Positions 36,364 to 45,454 are shown, counted from the first letter of the stretch. The stretch: 64,000 nt of DNA from Algoriphagus terrigena DSM 22685 (GCF_000429445.1 NZ_AUBW01000009.1:1-64000), one strand, 5' to 3'. Translations and numbers: made by a program. Notes: generated from the letters alone by a model not told the origin.

Positions 36364-37761
36364 GTGCTGCTGACCGCGATCATCTGCTATCTGGCAATCA
36401 CCGTTGCCATCGGAGCCTGGGCCTCCAAATTGGTCAAAGGCTCCAATGATTTCGTGTTGGCGGGGCGCTCTCTTCCGCTCTTTCTATCAGCCTCCGCGCT
36501 GTTTGCAACCTGGTTTGGCTCCGAGACGATTTTCGGAGCCTCTTCTGTTTTTTTGGAGGAAGGATTGATCGGAGTTATCGAAGATCCTTTCGGCGGCGCC
36601 CTTTGCCTGATCCTCTTTGGGATGTTTTATCTCCGGCCCATGTACCGGATGGGTGTGCTGACAATTGGTGATGTATTTAAGAAGGCCTTCGGAAAACAGG
36701 TCGAGTTCTTCGCGACCGTGTTTATGGTTCCGGTTTTCTTCGGCTATGTCGCTGCCCAGTTAGTGGCCTTGAGTCTGATCTTCGGTACGGTTACCGGCCT
36801 GACCTTGACAGAGGGAATTGTCATTTCTGCCGGCATTGTGGTCATTTATACATTTTTGGGCGGAATGTGGGCGGTGTCCATCACGGATTTTATCCAGACT
36901 GCGATGATCGTGATCGGGCTGATCGTCGTCAGCGTGATGATCGCCGGCGAAGCGGGTGGTGCCGGGAAGATCCTGACTTCTGCGCCGGAGGGCACCTTCC
37001 GGTTTTTCCCCGAAGCCGGCATCAATACCTGGATCAATTACTTCGGCGCGTGGATCGTCTTGGGACTGGGAAGCATCCCCAGTCAGGATATTTACCAGCG
37101 TGTGATGTCTTCCAAATCTGAAAAAGTCGCCGTCCAGTCGACTTACCTCGCTGGCGGGTTTTACCTGACTTTTGGACTTTTGCCCTTGTTCATCGCACTG
37201 GGTGCCAAAACTCTCTATCCCGAACTGTATCTGGAGAACAAACAAATGCTCCTTCCTTCGATGGTTTTGGCGCATGCAGGTCTCCCTATCCAGATCATCT
37301 TCTTTGGAGCGTTGATATCCGCCGTGATGAGTACGGCGAGTTCCGGCCTGCTCGCACCCGCGGCGCTGATCTCCGAAAACCTCATCAGGCCTTTGTTCAA
37401 AGGCAAGCTCAAAGACAAATACCTCCTCTGGATCCTGCGGGTCAATGTCGTGCTGGTCGCGATAGTCGCCGTCTACATGGCGAGCCAGGATTCCAACATC
37501 TACGAGCTCGTGGCCGGAGCGTCAATCCTCTTGCTCGTCTCTTTATTTGCACCGCTCACTGCGGGACTTTATTGGAAAAAAGCCTCCAAGCTCGGCGCCA
37601 TTCTCTCCATGATCATCGGCATGCTCACCTACCTGATCTGCGACCGCATGGAATTCGCGATCGATTCGCATGTTTTCGGGCTGCTGGCAAGTATCTTTGC
37701 GATGATTCTGGGAAGCCTTGTCTTCCCTGACCAAACCCAAACATCAGATGAATTACCCTAA
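36364..37761 (+). CDS. sodium/solute symporter (SSS family)
   Basis: A 465-residue integral membrane protein from GTG at 36364, 11 bp after the ABC-F stop. About 13 transmembrane segments; family marks are SNDFVLAGRSLPLFLSASAL (about 28-47), GGMWAVSITDFIQTAMI (about 160-176) and LISAVMSTASSGLLAPAALI (about 318-337), matching the conserved Na+/unwound-helix regions of LeuT-fold symporters. It takes up an organic solute with Na+; the substrate is not predictable. Its end overlaps the next start by 14 bp, showing a translationally coupled pair with the rRNA methyltransferase gene. Confidence 0.88.
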   Translation: MLLTAIICYLAITVAIGAWASKLVKGSNDFVLAGRSLPLFLSASALFATWFGSETIFGASSVFLEEGLIGVIEDPFGGALCLILFGMFYLRPMYRMGVLTIGDVFKKAFGKQVEFFATVFMVPVFFGYVAAQLVALSLIFGTVTGLTLTEGIVISAGIVVIYTFLGGMWAVSITDFIQTAMIVIGLIVVSVMIAGEAGGAGKILTSAPEGTFRFFPEAGINTWINYFGAWIVLGLGSIPSQDIYQRVMSSKSEKVAVQSTYLAGGFYLTFGLLPLFIALGAKTLYPELYLENKQMLLPSMVLAHAGLPIQIIFFGALISAVMSTASSGLLAPAALISENLIRPLFKGKLKDKYLLWILRVNVVLVAIVAVYMASQDSNIYELVAGASILLLVSLFAPLTAGLYWKKASKLGAILSMIIGMLTYLICDRMEFAIDSHVFGLLASIFAMILGSLVFPDQTQTSDELP

Positions 37762-38929
37762 AATCATCCTTCAGAGAGGAAAAGAAGTTTCACTGCTGCG
37801 TAGGCACCATTGGGTGTTTTCCGGAGCGATTGCCAAAGCCGATCCCGGAATCGAAAGCGGTGACCTAGTATCCGTTTTTTCTTCACGAAACGACTTCCTG
37901 GGCATCGGTCACTTCTCGCAGGGTTCGATCATGGTTCGGATTATCTCTTTTGAGGAAAGAGAAATCGACGCGGCATTCTGGAAGGAAAGAATCACCTCAG
38001 CTTATGCTTTGAGAAAAAGTCTTGGACTGACTGACAATCAAGAAACTAATGTCTTTAGATTGATCCACGGAGAAGGCGATTTGCTGCCGGGATTGATCGT
38101 GGATTATTACCATGGAACGGCCGTGATTCAGGCACACCACATAGGAATGCACCGCCACATCCATGTGATTGCCGAAGCCTTGAAGGCAGTAATAGGAGAA
38201 AAACTGAAAGGCGTCTATGACAAAAGCGCAGAGACTTTGCCAAAAAATCTCGGCATCGAATCCAACGAGTGGGTTTGGGGTAAAGCCGAAACTGATCTCG
38301 TAAAAGAATACGGGGCCACCTACCGAATCGACTGGGAGAAAGGCCAAAAAACCGGCTTCTTCATCGACCAGAGAGAAAACAGAAAACTGGTCTCTACCTA
38401 TTCCAAAGGCAAAAAAGTACTGAATACCTTCTGCTATTCCGGAGGGTTTTCGGTCTTGGCGCTCAACGAAGGAGCTTCCGAAGTTCACTCCGTAGACATC
38501 TCTTCCAAGGCGATCGATCTGACTGAGCAGAACGTCGCACTGAATCCGGGCTTTTCGGGAAAGCACGAATCCATTGTGGCTGACGTGGTGAAGTACATCC
38601 GGGAGATCGGGGACGACTTTGACTTGATTGTGCTCGACCCACCGGCTTTTGCTAAAAACATCAAAGCCCGTCACAATGCGGTGCAGGCTTACAAGCGGCT
38701 CAACGCGGAGGCTTTTCGCAAGATCAAGCCGGGAGGAATCCTCTTCACATTCTCCTGCTCTCAGGTCGTGGACAAAAGTCTCTTTGCCCACACGATCACC
38801 GCCGCGGCGATGGAGAGCGGCAGAAAGGTGAAAGTCCTTCATCAGCTCACCCAACCTGCCGACCACCCGGTGAATATCTTTCATCCTGAAACTGAATACC
38901 TCAAAGGTCTCGTGCTCTACGTCGAGTAA
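37748..38929 (+). CDS. rlmI: RlmI-like class I SAM-dependent rRNA (cytosine-C5) methyltransferase
   Basis: A 393-residue protein from ATG 37748, overlapping the symporter end. The N-terminal PUA domain (about 1-75, HHWVFSGAIAK) is followed by a linker domain and the Rossmann methyltransferase. SAM motif TFCYSGGFSVLALNEGA (about 221-237), acidic VDIS, motif IV VLDPPAFAKN (about 294-303) and the C-terminal FTFSCSQVVD with a catalytic-type Cys. RlmI modifies 23S rRNA C1962 in E. coli. The same role is likely here, though the family includes relatives of unclear target. Confidence 0.9.
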   Translation: MNYPKIILQRGKEVSLLRRHHWVFSGAIAKADPGIESGDLVSVFSSRNDFLGIGHFSQGSIMVRIISFEEREIDAAFWKERITSAYALRKSLGLTDNQETNVFRLIHGEGDLLPGLIVDYYHGTAVIQAHHIGMHRHIHVIAEALKAVIGEKLKGVYDKSAETLPKNLGIESNEWVWGKAETDLVKEYGATYRIDWEKGQKTGFFIDQRENRKLVSTYSKGKKVLNTFCYSGGFSVLALNEGASEVHSVDISSKAIDLTEQNVALNPGFSGKHESIVADVVKYIREIGDDFDLIVLDPPAFAKNIKARHNAVQAYKRLNAEAFRKIKPGGILFTFSCSQVVDKSLFAHTITAAAMESGRKVKVLHQLTQPADHPVNIFHPETEYLKGLVLYVE

Positions 38930-38985
38930 GATCCGATCCTTTTTACTGACATTTCCACTATTTTCACCCTACTAAACAGATATCC

Positions 38986-39420
38986 ATGTACACAGGACTT
39001 CAACATCTACACTCCGGAATCGCCTACCTGGCACTCCTCGCCTTGGTTTTGGTAATTTTCTACGCCTTGTTTGGAACGCTTTCCGGCCGTGAATTCACCG
39101 AAAAAGACAGAAAGATCGCCCTGATCGCTTTTATCCTTTCGCACATTCAACTGCTGGTCGGACTCATCTTATACTTTGTCAGCCCGCTTGGCTTCTCCCT
39201 ACTTACCGGCGGTGGAGCGATGTCTGACGCCACAGCGCGACTGACGGCGGTCGAGCATCCCCTGATCAATATCATAGCGATCATCCTGATCACCGTCGGA
39301 TATAGCCGGGCTAAAAAGATCAGTACGTCCCGTGGAAAGTTCCGCAGCATCTATATGATGTACGCCATTGGCTTGGTTTTGATCCTAAGCCGTATCCCTT
39401 GGGCTAACTGGCTGGGATGA
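38986..39420 (+). CDS. small four-helix membrane protein, cytochrome-b-like
   Basis: A 144-residue protein with four hydrophobic segments (about 12-32, 46-68, 92-112, 122-140). His residues in LQHLHSGIAY, SHIQLLVG and VEHPLINI lie at helix ends in the way seen in small b-type cytochrome-like proteins of Bacteroidota. Haem binding is not proved by the sequence. It is the last gene of a plus-strand run, with a terminator right after it. Confidence 0.65.
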   Translation: MYTGLQHLHSGIAYLALLALVLVIFYALFGTLSGREFTEKDRKIALIAFILSHIQLLVGLILYFVSPLGFSLLTGGGAMSDATARLTAVEHPLINIIAIILITVGYSRAKKISTSRGKFRSIYMMYAIGLVLILSRIPWANWLG

Positions 39421-39443
39421 GTTTAATATATTCCACACTTGAA

Positions 39444-39470
39444 AATCCGGCCACAAGCTGGATTTTTTTT
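39444..39470 (+). terminator. intrinsic terminator
   Basis: Stem AATCCGGC (39444-39451) / GCTGGATT (39457-39464, one G-T pair) with loop CACAA, followed by a run of T to 39470. It terminates the gene ending at 39420. Confidence 0.8.
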
Positions 39471-39723
39471 GCTGGATAGTCGATCACTATCAATATTTGA
39501 GAGATTTTTTTTCTGCTTCTATTTCTCCGAAAGCTGGATTCTCGTGTCAAGCTTTAGGGGGGTATTGAAATCAGCCCAAGGAATTCCGAATCTCACCGAG
39601 ACTCCTCAGGGACTAATTCCCAAAAACCGTCAACACAATACTTTTTTCACCACCCATCACCTTTTTGCAACTTTGTTTCAAAACCTTTGGTAAAATCAAA
39701 AAGGTCATTCTATTTTTGCAACC
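39471..39723. other. TonB receptor upstream region
   Basis: Spacer between terminator and TonB-dependent receptor; only the candidate promoter at 39687-39718 is seen. Confidence 0.4.
39687..39718 (+). promoter_or_regulatory. candidate promoter of the TonB receptor, close to its start
   Basis: TTG at 39687-39689, a 21-bp spacer and TATTTTTG at 39711-39718 fit the Bacteroidota promoter. The expected transcription start (about 39724-39726) coincides with the GTG start codon at 39724, which would make the mRNA leaderless or nearly so. Confidence 0.5.
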
Positions 39724-42036
39724 GTGTTACATAAAGCCAGCCTCTGCCTATTTTCCTTTTTTGTCCTCTTGGGGTCTCAACTTGCCGCTGCGCAAAGTTG
39801 TAACCTCGTCCTGAGGGGAAAAATCCTGCACCTGGAAAATGACGACGCTATCGAGGCAGCCTATGTCTGGATCTTGGAAACCCGAACCGGCGCGGTCTCC
39901 GACCAAAACGGCAACTTTGTGATCCGCGAACTTTGTCCTGGCACCTACACTGTCACGGTTCAGTACTTGGGACACAAAGAGATCAGGCAGACGGTCAACC
40001 TCACCGGCAACTCTACTGCCCAAACCTTCCGTATGGAAGAGGAGTCGCTGGATCTTGGCGGAGTCGAAGTACACGGACATCGCGAACCTGTGCAAACGAC
40101 CACGGCCGTCACCTCGCTTTACGGCGACGCCATTCTTCAAACCCGCGGTTCGAGTCTCGGAGAAAGCCTCAAGCAGGTCGCTGGAGTCACAAGCTTTTCC
40201 ACCGGAAACACCATCTCCAAGCCTGTCATCCACGGCATGCACAGCAACCGGATCATGATCCTAAACAACGGCATCCGGCTCGAAGGCCAGCAGTGGGGAG
40301 CGGAACATGCGCCTGAGATTGATCCTTTTTTGGCGGATGAGATCACCGTGATCAAAGGCGCTGAGACTGTCAGATTCGGCCCTGAGGCCATGGGAGGCGT
40401 GATTCTTGTCAATCCTCCCGCCCTGCCGACATCCAAGAACAGTACGACTGAATTTCACCTGATCGGCGCCACCAACAGCTACATGGGCAATGTCTCTGCC
40501 TCGCACATGGGCGGCTCGGACAAGATCAAGGGATTGGGGTATCGCGTACAAGGATCTGCGAAACGGGCCGGGAACGTCAAATCCCCGAACTACTATCAAG
40601 CGAATACCGGGATGTCGGAATACAACTTCTCGGGATCGGTCGGCTACAGCTCGAAAAAGTTGGGCGTCGAAACGTATTACAGTTTCTTCAACACCGAAAT
40701 CGGGATCTTGAGAGACTCACATACCGGCAACCTGTCCGATCTGATTGACATCATCAACAACGGTGAGCCATTTCTTAAGCCTGATTTCACGTACGAGATC
40801 AACAATCCAAAGCAAGATGTCACGCACCATTTGGCCAAGCTTAAATCCCACTACCACTTCAATCCCAACTGGAAACTCAATTTCCAGTATGGTTTCCAGT
40901 TCAACAACCGCCAGGAATACGACAAAAGGAGAGGTGAACTGAACGCAAAACCAAGTCTCGATCTGGATCTGTACACCAATACAGTCGACTTGTTTTTGGA
41001 TCACAATCTCAAGGCAAACTGGACGGGATCATTTGGCCTGAACGTAATCCAGCAAGCCAACAGCAACGTGCCTGGAACCGGCGTCACACCGTTGATTCCA
41101 AACTATGACATGTTCAACGGGGGAATCTATGCTTTGGAAAAGTACCTGAAAGGGCCGCTCGAACTCGAAGGCGGACTCAGGTTTGACTATCGAACCGTCT
41201 CTGCGGCCAGATATGTCGGCGAGGACCTTCAGACCGCCGACTTGGACTACCAGAGTTTCTCAGCCTTTGTCGGCGGCTTGTATCAGCTGAGTCCATACTT
41301 TGCCTTTACCAGCAATTTGGGCACAGCTTGGAGACCGCCCAATGTCAATGAGCTTTTCAGCCAGGGACTGCATCACGGAGCTGCTGCCGTCGAGATCGGC
41401 GACCCTAATCTGGTGCCCGAGAAGTCGCTGAAATGGGTCAACGGGCTCGAATTCGAACACAATAAGGCCATCGTCGAGATCACTGCCTACGCCAATCAGA
41501 TCAACAATTACATCTACCTCAACCCTACCGGCGAGACTTTCACCTCGCTGAGAGGCACGTTCAACGTCTACGAATACCTGCAGGCAGACGCGTTCTTCTA
41601 TGGCTTTGACCTGTCGGGCAGCTACAACTTCACCAACCGCGCAAGTGGCTATCTGAAGGGTTCAATCATCCGCGCCAAAAACACGGATGAAGACAACTAC
41701 TTCCCGTTCATTCCGTCGGACAGGATGGATTGGGGTGTTTCTTTTTCTTTGGGGAAAAAGGAAAACCTCGATTCAGACCGCATTACGCTCAGCAATGTGC
41801 TGGTGGCGCGGCAAAAGCGCGAGCCTGATTTTGACCTCGCTCCCGCGCCTCCCGGTTATGCACTTTTCAACTTTGGCTACCAAAAGAAGCTCGAGCTGGG
41901 CAAAAACAACTTCAACATCGGCGTGCAGGTGACCAATATCCTCAATACAGAATACAAAGAGTACATGAACCGATTCCGCTACTTCACGGCGGATATGGGG
42001 AGAAATATCCTTTTGAAACTTAATTACCAATTCTAA
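39724..42036 (+). CDS. TonB-dependent outer-membrane receptor
   Basis: A 770-residue protein from GTG 39724, the only start that keeps the signal peptide (about 1-24, LLGSQLAAAQS). Carboxypeptidase-like regulatory domain (about 30-110, YVWILETRTGAVSDQNGNF), plug (about 125-230) with IHGMHSNRIMILNNGIRL and EGQQWGAEHAPEIDPF, then a barrel to the terminal LLKLNYQF. The plug wording is like receptors of the group annotated for metal (zinc/copper) uptake in Bacteroidota, but substrate remains open. The small lipoprotein gene 105 bp downstream is its usual partner. Confidence 0.88.
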   Translation: MLHKASLCLFSFFVLLGSQLAAAQSCNLVLRGKILHLENDDAIEAAYVWILETRTGAVSDQNGNFVIRELCPGTYTVTVQYLGHKEIRQTVNLTGNSTAQTFRMEEESLDLGGVEVHGHREPVQTTTAVTSLYGDAILQTRGSSLGESLKQVAGVTSFSTGNTISKPVIHGMHSNRIMILNNGIRLEGQQWGAEHAPEIDPFLADEITVIKGAETVRFGPEAMGGVILVNPPALPTSKNSTTEFHLIGATNSYMGNVSASHMGGSDKIKGLGYRVQGSAKRAGNVKSPNYYQANTGMSEYNFSGSVGYSSKKLGVETYYSFFNTEIGILRDSHTGNLSDLIDIINNGEPFLKPDFTYEINNPKQDVTHHLAKLKSHYHFNPNWKLNFQYGFQFNNRQEYDKRRGELNAKPSLDLDLYTNTVDLFLDHNLKANWTGSFGLNVIQQANSNVPGTGVTPLIPNYDMFNGGIYALEKYLKGPLELEGGLRFDYRTVSAARYVGEDLQTADLDYQSFSAFVGGLYQLSPYFAFTSNLGTAWRPPNVNELFSQGLHHGAAAVEIGDPNLVPEKSLKWVNGLEFEHNKAIVEITAYANQINNYIYLNPTGETFTSLRGTFNVYEYLQADAFFYGFDLSGSYNFTNRASGYLKGSIIRAKNTDEDNYFPFIPSDRMDWGVSFSLGKKENLDSDRITLSNVLVARQKREPDFDLAPAPPGYALFNFGYQKKLELGKNNFNIGVQVTNILNTEYKEYMNRFRYFTADMGRNILLKLNYQF

Positions 42037-42047
42037 AACAAACCACT

Positions 42048-42141
42048 GATGAATTGAGGATGTTGCGAGCAACCCAAACTGGGACGCTTATCAACCTCGC
42101 GAGACAGGCTATGTGACCATTGAAAACCAAACTATATACAC
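42048..42141 (+). promoter_or_regulatory. conserved pre-start leader element, copy 3 (diverged)
   Basis: Has the same ordered blocks as copies 1 and 2: GATGAATTGAGGATG, AACTGGGA, TCGCGAGA, ATGTGACCATTGAAAA and CTATATACAC followed immediately by the ATG. A small frame 42060-42116 ends at TGA before the last blocks, so the later blocks are conserved without being translated in that frame. As with copy 2, it sits directly after a TonB-receptor stop codon. Confidence 0.55.
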
Positions 42142-42741
42142 ATGAAAAATTTCCAAAAACTACCGATTTACCTTTTTGCAGCCCTGACTTTCGGTTTCGC
42201 CTCCTGCGAAAGCGAAGATCCCGTTCCGGAAAATGAAGGAGAATTGATCACAGACGTAACCCTGATTTTTCAGGAAATTGACGCAGGTGGGAACCCTGTT
42301 GGTACGCCTTTTACTGCTTCTGCCGTCGATCCTGAAGGTATTGAAATAGGATCCTCTCCAACAATTGAACCCATAACACTCGCAAAAGGTAAGTCTTATA
42401 AAATGACCATCAATGCCTTCAATAACATTGAAAATGAAGACATCACTGCGGAAATCTTTGAAGAAGCAGACGAGCATCAATTCTTTTTTCTTGGAACTGC
42501 GTTTTCTTCAAATATTCTAGGTATTGAATACGACGACCCAGGATCGATTATATTAGGAATAAGAACTATTCTCAATGTTTCCGCTTCCCCAACCTCTAAC
42601 AATGGTCAAATGCAGGTAGTTTTGAGACACGATCTGGACAAAAGCTTCCCTGGAGCGACAAACCCCAATTTCGCCAACTTTGTGCAAGCGGGTGGAGAAA
42701 CTGACCTTGATATCACCTTTCCTGTAGTGATCAACGATTGA
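42142..42741 (+). CDS. partner lipoprotein of the TonB receptor (type 1 periplasmic-binding-fold-like family)
   Basis: A 199-residue protein. Lipoprotein signal with lipobox FGFASC (Cys about 22), then an acidic linker and a beta-rich domain. The stretch NIENEDITAEIFEEADEHQF followed by FFLGT is characteristic of a Bacteroidota lipoprotein group commonly placed next to a TonB-dependent receptor. It likely helps the receptor gather its ligand at the outer membrane (inference from pairing). The run of acidic residues plus His suggests metal contact, unproved. A strong terminator follows at 42825-42860. Confidence 0.7.
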   Translation: MKNFQKLPIYLFAALTFGFASCESEDPVPENEGELITDVTLIFQEIDAGGNPVGTPFTASAVDPEGIEIGSSPTIEPITLAKGKSYKMTINAFNNIENEDITAEIFEEADEHQFFFLGTAFSSNILGIEYDDPGSIILGIRTILNVSASPTSNNGQMQVVLRHDLDKSFPGATNPNFANFVQAGGETDLDITFPVVIND

Positions 42742-42824
42742 TCAGAAGCCTGAAGTTTGAAAAATACCAGCATTACAACTGAATCAAAGGCTAAATCATT
42801 GATGTGAAATCTTTCATTCTAAAA

Positions 42825-42860
42825 ATCAGAAAAGGCAGTCAATTGGCTGCCTTTTCTGAT
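42825..42860. terminator. bidirectional intrinsic terminator
   Basis: Perfect 14-bp stem ATCAGAAAAGGCAG (42825-42838) / CTGCCTTTTCTGAT (42847-42860) with an 8-base loop. It lies between the convergent lipoprotein and VOC genes. Confidence 0.85.
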
Positions 42861-42897
42861 TTGATACTAGTAATCTTAATCACTATTTATCAATAGG

Positions 42898-43293
42898 TTA
42901 TATCTTATTTTGTATCTGCCAATAGTGGCCAAAAGGGTCTCTGATCATTCCCTGTCGGTAACCATACTCGTGGTCTTTTGCTGGAGTTATTTCGATGGCA
43001 CCGGCTTGGATGGCCTGATGCATCATCTCGTCTACATCGAAGACGAATAGCCCAATCACGGCCGTTACTCCGTTTGCAGTTTGAGGTTCCAGTGCATTAA
43101 ACCAACGCGTAATCTCGTGCAGGTGAAAGATCGCTCCGTCCATCTCCAGCTCCGCGACATGAATGCTGCCATCCTCATTACGAAGACAAAAATGTTCGAT
43201 CGCTCCCCATTTCATGTAAAAATCAATGTTGAACGTACCATTGGGGATGTGCAGTTCCGGAGCAAAATGGGTTGAAGTGTCTTTCGATTTCAT
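42898..43293 (-). CDS. VOC-family (glyoxalase/PhnB-like) protein
   Basis: A 131-residue protein of the vicinal-oxygen-chelate fold, two beta-alpha-beta-beta-beta modules. The N-terminal module has TFNIDFYMKWGAIEHFCLRN and the second ends with YRQGMIRDPFGHYWQIQNKI, the usual metal/ligand-site motif of PhnB-type proteins. Such proteins bind or modify small hydrophobic compounds, or give resistance; the substrate is unknown. Monocistronic. Confidence 0.8.
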   Translation of the reverse strand: MKSKDTSTHFAPELHIPNGTFNIDFYMKWGAIEHFCLRNEDGSIHVAELEMDGAIFHLHEITRWFNALEPQTANGVTAVIGLFVFDVDEMMHQAIQAGAIEITPAKDHEYGYRQGMIRDPFGHYWQIQNKI

Positions 43294-43383
43294 CGTTCTG
43301 GTTTTAAAAATATACTTTCATTTACCGGATGAGCTCATGCTTCATGCTTAGGCGCTTCTGCTAAACTTTTAACAGCAAGACCA

Positions 43384-44100
43384 TCACGCTGTTCCCAGCC
43401 CTATTACCAGCATTCCTGTAGCGATGGCGATCCCAAAGCTTAGCAAGGTTCCGATTAAGATGTATTCGGTGAGTTTTCTGTCTTTGGATTCTTTCAGATC
43501 GCCGAAGCGAAAGACCGATTTGGCAGCCAGTAAAAACCCGATTGCCTCCCAATTGCCTGTCACCACAAACGTGAAAACAAACAACCGCTCCAGGATGCCG
43601 ATGTATCTGCCGGCATTCTGAAGGGATTCCTCGTGGCCGTCGTCCAGTACTTTTGCCCAGGTGGACAGGATGACTTGGATCACGATTCCGCTGACAGCAG
43701 TCAGGAATATCAGTGCAGTCGCGTACAGCCAGATGTCGACGGTATCGACGACCGGGAAGTAGTCATACCAGCTGGGATAAAACCAACTACTCCATAACAG
43801 TGACAGGGCGACGAGGTGCATTCCCTGATCTATCAGAAACCACCTTGGCTTGTTGTCCGCCTTTTGTGCATAAAGCTTCACCAGGTCAATAGCTCCATGG
43901 GTGATCGTCACGGCAAGTGCCAAAAGCCAGTAGCTCCAGTCCCATAACACAATCATTACCAGCAATCCATGCAGCAGAACATGCAGATAAAGTTTAGGAG
44001 ATTTTGCCTTGAATTCCTCTTTGTCGGCTACCCACGACTTGGGTTGCAGGACAAAGTCTCCCACAAAATGAGCCAGCAACAGTTTCAACAGGATGATCAT
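43384..44100 (-). CDS. DUF3307 membrane protein
   Basis: A 238-residue protein with about six hydrophobic segments. It starts with LLLAHFVGDFVLQPKSWV, the diagnostic DUF3307 motif containing His and Asp within the first helix, and continues with LYLHVLLHGLLVMIVL. The start ATG overlaps the SatD stop by 4 bp (ATGA-type), so the two are translated together. DUF3307 genes paired with satD recur in Bacteroidota; the cellular role is not established. Confidence 0.8.
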   Translation of the reverse strand: MIILLKLLLAHFVGDFVLQPKSWVADKEEFKAKSPKLYLHVLLHGLLVMIVLWDWSYWLLALAVTITHGAIDLVKLYAQKADNKPRWFLIDQGMHLVALSLLWSSWFYPSWYDYFPVVDTVDIWLYATALIFLTAVSGIVIQVILSTWAKVLDDGHEESLQNAGRYIGILERLFVFTFVVTGNWEAIGFLLAAKSVFRFGDLKESKDRKLTEYILIGTLLSFGIAIATGMLVIGLGTA

Positions 44101-44741
44101 GGCAGGAGTAGTTCGATCTTCTTTCGAAACGCACTTTCTATCTTCAGGATCTCATCGATATAGGCTCGACTCCACCTTCCGCTCACCCCACTTTGTTTGA
44201 TTCCCAAGCGTCTTCCGATCTCCTCTTGAGTGACGCCCGGATTTTGCAATACAATCTTGGCCAACTCTGCTGCAGACACAGTCCAGCGATCCATAAAGGT
44301 GTCCGCCAGTCTCAGATGGAGATTAATATCGTCGTCAAAAGCCTGCCAGGGGCTTTTCACCCCGATCGAGATATCTTCCTTCTTCAGCAAGTCAAATTTT
44401 TCCCCCGAGTAGATAAAGGCAGTACCGTTGCTCTCCGAAATGCGGGGGGCGGAATACGACTTTTCACCGATTCCGATTGCCATCCTCACATCGATAATAC
44501 TCGTCATCGCGGTTGAATCAGCGGCTTTCATACTCTTTATCAGCGTTTTGATTTCAAAAGCTTTTTGAAGGGCATCTGCCGGATTGGAGATTTGTACCTG
44601 AAAAAAATCACCCCAGACGATCTCCCAATCTTCAGGGGTGCTCCCCCATTGCTCCAGCAGTTCTTTTAGCGGCAAAAGCCACAGGTCTTGGTTTGCCAGC
44701 TTCCGGGATGCGACAATATCTCCTTTGAGTACAGCGATCAT
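44097..44741 (-). CDS. SatD-family protein with C-terminal winged helix
   Basis: A 214-residue protein. The N-terminal part (about 1-135) has the SatD pattern: LKGDIVASRKL, VWGDFFQVQ and RMAIGIGEK. The C-terminal part (about 150-205) carries a helix-turn-helix, LQNPGVTQEEIGRRLGIKQS. SatD was named from a Streptococcus acid-tolerance/secretion operon; its biochemical activity is unclear. Four equally spaced palindromes lie 35-136 bp upstream, so it may regulate its own operon with DUF3307 (inference). Confidence 0.8.
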   Translation of the reverse strand: MIAVLKGDIVASRKLANQDLWLLPLKELLEQWGSTPEDWEIVWGDFFQVQISNPADALQKAFEIKTLIKSMKAADSTAMTSIIDVRMAIGIGEKSYSAPRISESNGTAFIYSGEKFDLLKKEDISIGVKSPWQAFDDDINLHLRLADTFMDRWTVSAAELAKIVLQNPGVTQEEIGRRLGIKQSGVSGRWSRAYIDEILKIESAFRKKIELLLP

Positions 44742-44775
44742 AGAGTGTGGAATTGAAGAATATAAAAACAGACTT

Positions 44776-44877
44776 ATTGCTTAATGGTGCAATATAGAAG
44801 ATTATTGCATAAAGGTGCAATATTTATAATTATTGCACAATGGCACAATATTTTGATTTATTGTTGGATAGTGCAAT
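44776..44877. promoter_or_regulatory. array of four palindromic operators with exact 28-bp period
   Basis: Four 18-bp sites of the form ATTGCNNAAWGGTGCAAT start at 44776, 44804, 44832 and 44860, each 28 bp apart. Sites 1-3 have ATTGC/CAAT-type inverted arms; site 2 (ATTGCATAAAGGTGCAAT) has perfect 6-bp arms; site 4 is the weakest on its left half. Spacers are AT-rich 10-mers. Located between the satD start and a terminator of the next gene. Confidence 0.75.
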
Positions 44878-44893
44878 GTTCCTAAACTGTTAT

Positions 44894-44916
44894 AAAAAAA
44901 GCAGCCAATCGGCTGC
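44894..44916 (-). terminator. intrinsic terminator of the CHRD-like lipoprotein gene
   Basis: Minus-strand hairpin GCAGCC/GGCTGC with 4-base loop, followed by seven T and then ATA. It lies 25 bp after the stop at 44942. Confidence 0.85.
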
Positions 44917-44941
44917 CATAGCTATTTTACTGATTTTGAGC

Positions 44942-45454
44942 TCAGAAGTTATTTCCACAGACAGCTATCTTGGAGGCATCAAATCCCACCTCAGCGGAGA
45001 AGTTGGTACCAACATTTCCCGCCACCAAGATCACCGTGTAATCCGGGCCTTCGTTGGCCAAGTGGATCTTCACGTGTCCGTCAAATGTCTTCATCTGCTC
45101 AAAAGTAAGGTTGGTCCCATCGGACAGACTTCCCAAAACCGTGCTGCTCAAGAGGGTTTTTGAAGAAACAGGATTCAGCATAAAGGCAATCGGTGCGTCC
45201 TCCTGATCATATCCTCCAAAATGAAGGTGAGCGGGGAAATCGTACTCAGTTGAAGACTTGGCTCCCTCAAGCTGAATATCAAACTCTAGTTTACCGTCAC
45301 GGAGTTCTTTGACCATGAGTGTACCATTGTAGTCGTAGTCACTGGATTTGAACAAGTCAAACTCCAATTGCTGGCCGGTGTACAGTTCGGGTTCGTCCTC
45401 GGTACAGGCTCCCAATCCTGCTACAATCAAAAACGCTAACAACAGCTTCTTCAT
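44942..45454 (-). CDS. CHRD-domain-like lipoprotein
   Basis: A 170-residue protein. Lipoprotein signal FLIVAGLGAC (Cys17), then one beta-rich domain. DFPAHLHFGGYDQEDAPIAF and VKIHLANEGPDYTVILVAGN match the CHRD pattern, with its H.H.g and late H residues. CHRD domains are found in secreted proteins of wide origin; no enzymatic role is known. It is probably anchored in the outer membrane or periplasm. Monocistronic, with its own terminator. Confidence 0.75.
   Translation of the reverse strand: MKKLLLAFLIVAGLGACTEDEPELYTGQQLEFDLFKSSDYDYNGTLMVKELRDGKLEFDIQLEGAKSSTEYDFPAHLHFGGYDQEDAPIAFMLNPVSSKTLLSSTVLGSLSDGTNLTFEQMKTFDGHVKIHLANEGPDYTVILVAGNVGTNFSAEVGFDASKIAVCGNNF

Noticed and set aside
37997..38884. 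295-codon frame antisense to the rRNA methyltransferase
   Set aside because: Shadow of the RlmI-like gene with clear motifs on the plus strand.
44776..44877. CRISPR array (four 28-bp-period units)
   Set aside because: Only the 18-bp palindromes are conserved, the 10-bp spacers are too short for CRISPR spacers, and no cas genes are near.
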